From Distichodus sexfasciatus (lineage: Eukaryota; Chordata; Actinopteri; Characiformes; Distichodontidae), in the NCBI GenBank assembly GCA_032718565.1, contig JAVGVS010000305.1:434001-498000 (forward strand): a stretch of DNA of 64,000 bases, given 5' to 3'. The translations under genes and the position numbers were made by a program. This document shows, in pieces, positions 57,001-64,000 of this stretch; position 1 is the first letter of the stretch; each line of letters begins with the position of its first letter. The notes under the pieces were generated by a model. It saw only the letters and a list, made by a program, of their open reading frames with translations. It made no database searches and had not been told where the DNA came from.

Positions 57001-57300
57001 CTGAAAGTTGAGAGTGCTTAACAGTCTCATAACCAGTGTTAATGTAAAGTGTGAGTATGTGTGTGCACGTAGTGAGAGATGAAAGCCGAGAAAGTGAATG
57101 AAGGGGGTTGGCAGACGGATATTAAAAACAGCAGGCATCGTTTTGAACCTGTCTGGCTGCCGTCTCCCGCAGCACGCTGCCAGGATCATTCGAAGATGGA
57201 CAGTGACAAAGTGAAAATTCCTGAGGAGTCGCGTATCCAGTATGTGTACATTAATTGAGCATATGTTTTTAGGGAAACTTCTGACATTTACTACATTTAA
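57001..57300. other. Candidate conserved non-coding block
   Basis: Higher-complexity sequence including 'tctggctgccgtctcccgca' and 'gatggacagtgacaaagtga'. A short + frame starts MDSDKVKIPEES but stops after 20 codons. It could be a non-coding exon or regulatory element. No decisive splice sites. Confidence 0.2.
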
Positions 57301-58357
57301 AGGACACAAAATATGCTAACTTCATTCAAAGGAGGGGTATCGTTACACGTTATATTTGAAGACAGTGGACGGATGTTCTTATCACACATATTGTGTTGGT
57401 GAAATCGTAGAAGTGCTCAAAGTGCGAGCTGTGTGTTTGATCAGTCGAGTTGGCGGTGGTAAAGATGGCCACTTCTGCAAAAGATCAAGCTCGAGCCTCC
57501 CCACCACGGCCTTATATAAGTTCCACTTTTTAGATTTTTGAGATGAAAGACAATTCGACATGATTCGTGCAGGGTTTGCCGATGCTTACCACAAACGACC
57601 TTCATCACTAGGTTCATGGTAACAATAAAACCATGCACTGACATTAAAGAGAAAATGTAATTTTGAGTACAATATTTTTAAAGCAAGTATTGTTTTGAAG
57701 TAATTCATTTGTATTGAAGACATGTTTGGTCAGAAGTGCCAAAGTTGTATACTTTGTCCACCTTGTGACCGTTGGACTAGTTATGCACGAACAAGTACTC
57801 CTTTGCACCACAGATGCAAAACAGAGACCACGTATAGGTCTTGAAATTGACAAGAGGCTTCTTCCGGCCAAATGATGTGCATAAAGGGTCTTCAAGAGTT
57901 ATAGTTATCACCAAGAAAATCCTAGTTTAGAACGATAACCCTCTGTGTGTGTGTGTAAGCATGCCCATACACGTGTGATGTATGTGTGTGTGAGTGCATT
58001 CTCACATATGTATGATCACACCTGCAGCAGAAATAGTCACGTTTCCACAGGAAGTCGATGCCACTTCCTTTACAACGACTGAGGGTGACGGGTTCCCATG
58101 ACGATTATCGTTTTGCAATGGTCCAGCATTTGCAAACCAGCCCAACCTTTGGCCTGCTCGTATCTCTTCCCATCTTTATGTTTTCTGTTGCTTTCAGTTA
58201 TCTACTATGTTTAGCTATTTTGATAATTAACTTTGCATTTGTATGTGCTTTTATTTGCCTACTTTCTTTCCAACACAGTTTAATCTTCAGCCCTCTTCTC
58301 TCATTTCCAAAAAGACATAATGTCTTGATATGAACTCATTATTGACTCAACCTCTTT
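57301..58357. other. Non-coding sequence, no feature seen
   Basis: AT-rich with a GT run near 57943-57957. No supported frame. Confidence 0.4.
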
Positions 58358-58517
58358 AACCCATCCGTGAAGGAGCAGTGTGCAGCTAACAAGCGCATGG
58401 GGAGCAGTGCTTGGGGACGGTACCTTGCTCACAAGTACCTCAGTGACCTCAGTGGATTCGAACCTGTGACCTTCTGATCACGGGGCGAACACCCTACCGT
58501 TATGCCACCAACTGCTC
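58358..58517 (-). mobile_element. tRNA-derived SINE, family A, 3'-truncated copy
   Basis: On the + strand: 'aacccatccgtgaaggagca', 'gctcacaagtacctcagtga', 'tggattcgaacctgtgacct' and 'tatgccaccaactgctcc'. The tail segment before 'cccatccgtg' is missing. Confidence 0.85.
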
Positions 58518-59298
58518 CAGGGACTGTGAGAGAGAGGCTTGCTTTTCTCAGTATGGGCAGAGCTGATTACATGAGAACCTACACACATGCTCACACACAC
58601 TGTGTTTAGGTGCAGCAGTGTGCTGTGGCCCCATTCCTTTCGTTCTTGTCCCACTAGTATGCCTCTCCACCCACACTGCTCTGGTTGATAGCGATGCATG
58701 GACAACCAGTCACTTATCAACCCTCGACACACTACTGAGACTCTACTCAGTGTGTGTGAGTGAGTGTATGTGTGTCTTTTCCTGTGCCTGCTTCTTGTCA
58801 GGCCTCCCTTGCCATGATTAAGCCGACTTGGTGCTTGGTAAAGAGAATGTGTCCTGAATGTGAGAATGAGGCGGCAAAACAGAGGCTGTTTCCGCACACA
58901 AACAAAGGCACACACACAGCAGTGCAGTGCTGCTTACTACAAAGGCTACTGCCTGTAGAGTCATGACTGAAACAGGCATGTCTGGTTCTGTCAGATCTCT
59001 TTGATCATGGTTTTGTGTGTAAGAGAGAGAGACAGCAAGAGATATTAAGGATAGTTTTTTTTTTCTCTTTCTACTGTTGTGTCTTAAAATGAGTTTGTGT
59101 ATCATGCTGCTGATTTCCCTTATACAGCTGTAATTAAATAAAAGTTGTCCTCTAACTTCAAGATGAATTCCTGAGTGCAAAATAAGCAAAAATGATAAGG
59201 ATTAGGGTTAGGGTTAGGGCTAACCCTGCATCACACACATTTCCCCAACTCAAACAAAGGCTAATCTCTCTCTCTCTGCTTCTCTTTCAAACGTTCAG
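58518..59298. other. Upstream sequence of the kdm6b-like gene
   Basis: No coding exon. It contains short CA/GT runs, a T-run at about 59056-59066, an interstitial TTAGGG cluster at 59201-59227, and a CT tract at about 59265-59290 that serves as polypyrimidine tract for the next candidate exon. Confidence 0.5.
59201..59227 (+). repeat. Short interstitial telomere-like repeat with inverted end
   Basis: (TTAGGG)3 followed immediately by CTAACCCTG, so GGGTTAG and CTAACCC form a short hairpin arm. About 100 bp upstream of the candidate 5'UTR exon. Confidence 0.85.
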
Positions 59299-59371
59299 GC
59301 TGGACGTGAGGTCAGGAGGTGTCTTGCTGTCTCAGTTCTGCACTGGACGGATTCTCACGTGTGTTACTGTG
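59299..59371 (+). other. Candidate 5'UTR exon of the kdm6b-like gene
   Basis: Bounded by an acceptor with a strong polypyrimidine tract ('cttctctttcaaacgttcag' ending at 59298) and a donor 'actgtg|gtgagg' at 59372. The 73-bp exon has no ATG in a useful frame and would join, across a 114-bp intron, to the exon carrying the start codon. Both exons begin GCTGGA. Splice-site reading only; no transcript evidence. Confidence 0.4.
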
Positions 59372-59490
59372 GTGAGGACTTACTGAGAGATTGGTCATGC
59401 TTGCATCAGTTGCATGCTGTAAATTGTCTGGAATATGTTGTCATACTCACTAACACTGTGTGTGTTTGCGGGTTTGTTGCCCCAGGCTGG

Positions 59491-59609
59491 ATGTATCACA
59501 CAGCTGAGCAGTACTCTGCACGGTACACGTGGGACTCCTTCCCCTCTGGCAGGTCAGGCAGAGCACCATGGGCTCCCGGCAGCAGTCGCCACTGGGCTCC
59601 TCCCTCCAG
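59491..59609 (+). CDS. kdm6b: kdm6b-like H3K27 demethylase, first coding exon
   Basis: This exon encodes the N terminus of a KDM6B/JMJD3-like protein, a nuclear Fe(II)/2-oxoglutarate-dependent enzyme that removes methyl groups from histone H3 lysine 27. The exon proper starts at 59486 after 'gttgccccag'; the ATG at 59491 is its first, 5 nt in. The start MYHTAEQYSARYTWDSF, followed by PWAPGSSRHWAPPSR, recalls the vertebrate KDM6B N terminus (MHRAV... then a Trp/Pro/Arg-rich segment). The exon holds 39 codons plus two bases and ends at a weak donor, 'tccag|gtttgc'. The join to the next exon keeps the frame (Arg). Teleosts often keep two copies, kdm6ba and kdm6bb; I cannot tell which this is. 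Confidence 0.75.
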
Positions 59610-59836
59610 GTTTGCTCCTTCCCAAACATATCCCACCTATTTGTGTTTTGGAGTGAATTGGAAGGTCTAGGGTTCAAATTCCAGATTTGGTCATGTGCAG
59701 CCTCCACCAGTGCCGGTATTAAGTTTCTAAGCAAGTCACTACAGGGAAACTTTCCTTCAACAATCAAGTAAATCAAGAATTTTATGCCACACTGAGTAAG
59801 AATGTCCTCATAAATCACTCCTCCTTCCTCTCACAG

Positions 59837-59920
59837 AGGCAGTGGAGGAGTATACCAATCCCAGCAACTGACCCTGAACCACACATCAGGAAGAAACCAT
59901 CACAAACCTTATAACAACAG
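59837..59920 (+). CDS. kdm6b: kdm6b-like gene, coding exon 2
   Basis: The acceptor is 'cttcctctcacag' ending at 59836. The exon reads (R)GSGGVYQSQQL, then NHTSGRNHHKPYNN. The HHKPY wording parallels HPSKPYYAPG of mammalian KDM6B. The donor is 'caacag|gtcggc' at 59921. An alternative donor at 59982 would put a TGA into exon 3, so the shorter exon is preferred. Phase carries two bases into exon 3. Confidence 0.7.
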
Positions 59921-60035
59921 GTCGGCCCGAATGACGACTCCATCCATCAAAGCTCCAATTTCCCGAATTCATTCCATTAAAGTAATCTGCATGTTGTGTA
60001 TTTGCTGTCCCAACGTGATCCCTGCTTTCTTGCAG

Positions 60036-60234
60036 GCCTCCAGAGTTAAGCAGGGACAGAGGTCATGGCCCCCCAAGAGAGAGAGGCCCAGGAGGTGATC
60101 GGACAGGACCTCGTCCATGGGGACCGCCACATAACCAGCACCAGAATCCTGAGCATGCCACTCTCAATGGTTACACCTCAGGGTGCGGAGGCCACATCTC
60201 CAACAGTAACAATCATGGCAACATGCCTCAAAGG
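60036..60234 (+). CDS. kdm6b: kdm6b-like gene, coding exon 3
   Basis: The acceptor is 'tgctttcttgcag'. The 199-nt exon is open in the phase set by exon 2 and ends in phase 0 at 'caaagg|gtgaga'. It encodes a Gly/Pro/Arg/Asn-rich, probably disordered segment (PPELSRDRGHGPPRERG ... SNSNNHGNMPQR). In mammalian KDM6B a TPR-like helical region follows the KPYY segment. Nothing resembling it is seen in this exon or the next. Confidence 0.75.
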
Positions 60235-60418
60235 GTGAGAGAGAATTTATGTGGGTGATAGGGAGCAAACCCTAGACTGGCCAAAAAGCAGTTGTGGGTA
60301 GTGTACCTTGAATTTATTACTTAAATAAGAGTAAAGTTTCCTTATTTAGAAAATGACTACAGTAAAATATGTACTGACCAATGTGTTATATAACTAATTC
60401 ATCTTGTATGTTCCACAG

Positions 60419-60622
60419 TATGGAGGCCCTCACCAGCAGCAGCAGCGCCCCCAGCAGGCACAGGACAAGAGATGGAGCCCAACAGCCCAGTCCAGGGGCT
60501 TCCACAACTCCTCTCTCAAACACCCCACCCCCTTAAACAGTGAGTCTGCCCATCTTAGACACCCCTCACCATCCAGAGAGGACTGCCCCAGCAAGAGGAG
60601 CAAAATTGTTGGTTCTCAACAG
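60419..60622 (+). CDS. kdm6b: kdm6b-like gene, coding exon 4
   Basis: The acceptor is 'gtatgttccacag', phase 0. The 68 codons start YGGPHQQQQRPQQAQDKRW (poly-Gln) and end PSREDCPSKRSKIVGSQQ, donor 'caacag|gtcaga'. The order 'YG-basic ... KR-rich ... SxQ' parallels the NYGAKRGG ... GGKRRRG ... SEQTG stretch of mammalian KDM6B. KRSK is a possible nuclear-localisation patch, residues about 195-198. Confidence 0.8.
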
Positions 60623-60890
60623 GTCAGAGATTTTTCATCTTTGACTTACTATTTTTAATTAAACTTTTAATTTTTTTTATTTAATTCTCCCTCACTGCAA
60701 CCTTACCGCAATCAGCATATGTTTTAACCCAATTAGACTAGAATGTAAATTCACATACATTTGTTTGGTACATAGAAAGAAGGTGATGAATCCTGTAGTC
60801 CTCACCAATATTTTGTACTTTTTGCACCATCTGCTGGTTAAAATTGCTTCACACAGTGCTCATTTGCCCATTCTTGTTCATGTTCTCTAG

Positions 60891-61025
60891 GGCTTCCCAC
60901 CAAGGATGAAGCATTCTATGAACCGCCCCCCTTCGTCCTATCCCCCTCGAACCTGGAGCCCACCATACCGCAACAACACCCCTTGGAGTCAAACCAATAA
61001 AAGACATTCTCCATCACGCTTCCAG
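60891..61025 (+). CDS. kdm6b: kdm6b-like gene, coding exon 5
   Basis: The acceptor is 'catgttctctag', phase 0 at both ends. It has 45 codons rich in Pro, Ser and Arg (GFPPRMKHSMNRPPSSYPPR ... RHSPSRFQ), with the donor 'ttccag|gtcaag'. It corresponds in position to the long proline tract of mammalian KDM6B but is much shorter and less purely proline. Predicted disordered. Confidence 0.8.
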
Positions 61026-61214
61026 GTCAAGATATTAAATGGCAGGCTTCAATACAAAAAAACAATTTATAGTCTTTTCAAATGTTGTTTTGGAAAAAGC
61101 AGTTGGCTCTTGGAGGTGTATTTGAGCTCTGTGATATAAACATTTCTACTTGCTGAGTTAACCAAAGTTAATTTCTAATAAAACACTAAGCTTCAGCTCC
61201 ATTTTTCTTAACAG

Positions 61215-61592
61215 GAGTCCAGTCAGTCCGACAACAGAGATCACACTCACAGAACCCATGTGGCTGTCACCCCAGCACTCGGTATCCCTGGACTTTCTTT
61301 TCATGGCAGCAAAACCTCAAAACCCGGCCACCCCTTCCCTCGCACCCACCACAACCCTCATGATCACCCTGGCCCCCGCGGAACAAAAGGGGACTGGGAG
61401 CGTCCAGGTGCCCCCTCACCAGCAAACCTCACCAGAGTGCCTTACAGCCCCCAGCACCAGCTCCTTCCAGCCAAACCACACCGGCACCCAGAAGCAGCCA
61501 GAAGTGGGCCCACCGCCGCAGTACCTCATCTTAGTTGCGGTTCACCAACACCATCCTGGAGGGTCCAGGCCCATCCCAGCACACAGGGCAGT
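61215..61592 (+). CDS. kdm6b: kdm6b-like gene, coding exon 6
   Basis: The acceptor is 'tttttcttaacag', phase 0. 126 codons, His/Pro/Ser-rich (for example HPFPRTHHNPHDHPGP, and VPYSPQHQLLPAKPHRHPE), ending 'GGCAGT|gtgagt'. Two other frames are also open here, which reflects base composition. The frame chosen is the only one consistent with the phase of both neighbours. No folded domain seen. Confidence 0.8.
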
Positions 61593-61901
61593 GTGAGTGT
61601 CTGTTTGAGAATATCTTAAGAGAATGTGCCAAATCATTTTCTTGGAGAAACCTTACATATTCATGTTTTTGAGTTTTCCCAGCTTTTATATACACCTATA
61701 TGATTCAAATGGTTTGGTAATCTGCTGATTGAATCTAGTGCATTGATAATAAGAAAACACCAAAATGTGCAATTCAGGGAACATTCCTAGACCATAGCTT
61801 ATAAGTATTAATTAAGTATTAAGAGAACTGGTGCTGTCATAGTCCTCATTGCCAATGTTCTGAGTTATTGTCTGTGTTGTGATGTTTACATTTCTTCACA
61901 G

Positions 61902-64000
61902 GAGAATGGACGTTTTTCTTCAGGACCAAAAGAAGAAGGAAGGCGCCATGGTGCGGTTAAACACAACCAGTCTCACTGCAGCCCTGACAATAGAGGCACT
62001 CGACATGAAGCCCTCTCTAGCAGAGACCGCAGCAAGCGTCGGAGTCCAGTTACAGATGTCTCTCCTTCTCCAAACTCTGAATCCAGCATCAAGACTGAAG
62101 GAAAAAGGAGCAGACTTTCTGATCAGTGCAGTCCGTCTACCTCCTCCCACCCAACCGCTACTAACCTTGGTGGTCAGGAGACCCCAATCCGGAGGTTGGA
62201 GGCTGACCTGTTGAAACACAGTCAAGTCAAGAAAAGGCACAGAGATAAAGAGAGGAGAAAAGAGAAAAAGTTGGAGGAGGGGATGAGTGCCCGGAGGGAG
62301 AGGCTTGAGAGAAAACTGGAGGCAAAGAAGAAGAGAAAGGAAAGGGAAGATGGAAGGGGGCATCGAGACAGGAAAGGGGGGCACAGAAAAGGAGGACTGG
62401 GACACGCTGAGAGAAAACTGAAAGATGGGAGAAAAAAAGAGAAAAAAACAGAGAGGGAACGGATCAGGAAAGGAGAGAAAGACAAATTTGGAATGTCTCA
62501 TCAGAGTCCTTCTTTGGGTTCTAAGAATAAAAGTCCAGATTCTAGTCTTTCTGACTGTCCTCCATCACCAGCTCTTTCAGATATGTCACGATCAGCAGCC
62601 CATGAGCACATGGAGAATGGACTAGAGGAGACCAGCTACCACTCTGACTGTTCACACACCTCAGGGTCCATTTCATCCTTTGCCATGCCTCTAGCCAATC
62701 AAAGCCATTCACTTCCATGTGAGTCAAAGGACACTGCCAATAAAATCACATCAGAAAGTGACAACAGCCTGTCTTCTTCTGAGCCTACGAGTCCAAGCAC
62801 CAGCAAAATTAGGACTGAAGAGGAGCAGCTTGACCACAAGGTCCTTACCTCCAGTCTGCCTCCTGATGATGAGCAGGAACTTTCAGTAGGCCATCACTCC
62901 AGTTTTGAGAACAGTGTTCCTCAGCCTGAAATAGGGCACCAGCATGCTCCTGACCTTTTGCCTGCTCACAGCACAGACCATCTACGGCTGGACCCCTCAG
63001 CCAGTCCACCTGTTTTAAGCTGGCAGGGCTCTCCTGTTTCAGATTTTAGTGAGGAGGAAGATGAGAAAGATACTGATATAGTTGGCATGATAAGGAGACC
63101 AGTGCTCCAGCCCAGCCCCACACACCCCTCTTTGGTTGGAGACCCTGATGATCTCTGGAAAGAACTGGGCGAGCCTAAAAGTGACTTGGGTCTTGGTCCA
63201 GACTACCGTCATTGCGACCTGGCCAAACTATACAGCCTGACAGAGGAAGAGGAAATTGAAGAACATGAAGCAGAGCAAAAAGATAGTAATGTATTTAGTG
63301 TTAATGACACCGGACGACCTCATCTGCACCAGACTGACAGCACTTCATCCAGTGGCGGCCACAGGTATACCTACAGGGGTGGCCCCTTTGGCAGACCTCC
63401 TCCTAGTGCCCTGGCTGGAGTAAAATACTCTTCCTCACTTTCACTGGGGCCAGAAATATGTCCTCCAGATCAGCACAGTCCAGCCTCTAGTTCCCCACCT
63501 GCTGTATCGCCAACAGACATTTCTCCTACTGATCTATTTCTGAACAACCTACCTCCAACTGACCTGTCTACTTCACAGTCTTCTTCAGATTCATCTCTAA
63601 ATCCTGTAGACAGCCAAAAAGCAGAGGAGAAAAAGGAGGAGGGGAATGTGAGTGAGGATATGACTGAAGAATTAATTAAGGGCCCTACTTGTACATCTCT
63701 GGAGGAGGAGGAGCAAGAGGGTAAAGTGTTACCATCCACCCTGTCGCCTGCCACCCTTCAGGCAAAACTAGCACACAGCTGTGAGGTGCTGTTGAGCCAG
63801 AGCTCCAGTCCTGCTTCAATTGAAGAGACATGTTTGGCAAAGGAAAGCCAGGGAAAATTGGTAGAGAATGAGCCAGGGCAGATCCGCAACCAGAAAAGTG
63901 AATGGGAAAAAAGTCAAAAAAGGAAGCTTGACAGCAACAGCGTGGTGAAAGTGTCAAAGACAAAAGAAGGAGGGCAAGGAAAAAAGCAAAGAGGAAAACT
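61902..64000 (+). CDS. kdm6b: kdm6b-like gene, large central exon (runs off the window)
   Basis: The acceptor is 'tacatttcttcacag', phase 0. It stays open for 699 codons to the window edge, starting at residue about 374. Residues about 480-570 form a Lys/Arg/Glu-rich, coiled-coil-like segment (KKRHRDKERRKEKK, ERKLEAKKKRKERE), a likely nuclear-localisation region. Family landmarks then follow in KDM6B order: DLAKLYSLTEEEEIEEHEAE at about 812 (compare GLANIMKMLDES...EEEQQQHEAG); RYTYRGGPFGRPPPS at about 861 (compare KYCYRG...RPGP); TLQAKLAHSCEVLLSQ at about 986 (compare EEISRACETLVERV); then a Lys-rich stretch. The JmjC catalytic and GATA-like zinc-binding domains lie downstream, outside the window. 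Gene identity rests on this ordered similarity, recalled rather than aligned. Confidence 0.85.

Noticed and set aside
59435..59656. Alternative + frame across the first coding exon
   Set aside because: It reads through the acceptor and does not keep phase with downstream exons, whereas the MYHTAEQYS frame does.
59837..59981. Longer version of coding exon 2 using the GTAATC donor at 59982
   Set aside because: It would enter exon 3 in a frame that meets a TGA within about 21 codons; the donor at 59921 keeps the whole model open.
61920..62501. 193-codon open frame antisense to the large kdm6b-like exon
   Set aside because: It mirrors the Lys/Arg/Glu-rich coding strand as a Phe/Ser/Leu/Pro-rich product; it is a shadow of the real exon.

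Overview
This is vertebrate nuclear DNA, most likely from a ray-finned (teleost) fish. The signs are a very high density of (CA)n/(GT)n and (GA)n microsatellites, many short tRNA-derived SINEs, decayed Tc1/mariner and hAT-type DNA transposons, and a gene split into short exons by GT-AG introns. There is no operon structure, ribosome-binding site, phage gene or CRISPR array. I cannot name the species.

Only one protein-coding gene is convincingly present, at the right edge on the + strand. It is the N-terminal two thirds of a KDM6B (JMJD3)-like H3K27 demethylase. I reconstructed seven coding exons from splice sites and reading phase: 59491-59609, 59837-59920, 60036-60234, 60419-60622, 60891-61025, 61215-61592 and 61902 to beyond 64000. 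Together they give about 1,072 codons without a stop. A probable 5'UTR exon lies at 59299-59371. The JmjC catalytic domain and zinc-binding C terminus would lie beyond the window.

The first 59 kb carries no coding exon I can defend. It is a mosaic of three things. (1) Repeats: about eleven copies of one tRNA-derived SINE family (A); several copies of a second (B), one full length with a 12-bp target-site duplication and one with a 5' inversion; a Tc1-like element of about 1.6 kb with long inverted repeats and a broken transposase; a second Tc1 relic; a LINE 3' fragment; several MITEs; and a three-layer nest at 18775-20924 with a hAT-type element at its core. (2) Simple and tandem repeats, including a roughly 22-bp minisatellite at 8565-9017 and a (GT)n-anchored GGGGAC-rich repeat present in three places. 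(3) Islands of non-repetitive, higher-complexity sequence rich in homeodomain, SOX and RFX-like motifs. These look like conserved non-coding elements or promoters (for example 3045-3560, 10608-10925, 14930-15900, 17690-18060, 36960-37400, 38390-39310, 43640-43900, 44870-45230, 48590-49080, 50880-51092), but conservation cannot be tested here.

The layout fits a long regulatory upstream region, or a large 5' intron, of the kdm6b-like gene. I found no new defence-like or enzymatic system. The most interesting items are the apparent absence of the TPR-like segment in the kdm6b-like gene, the nested transposons, the inverted SINE, the paired RFX X-boxes, and the unusual repeat families.
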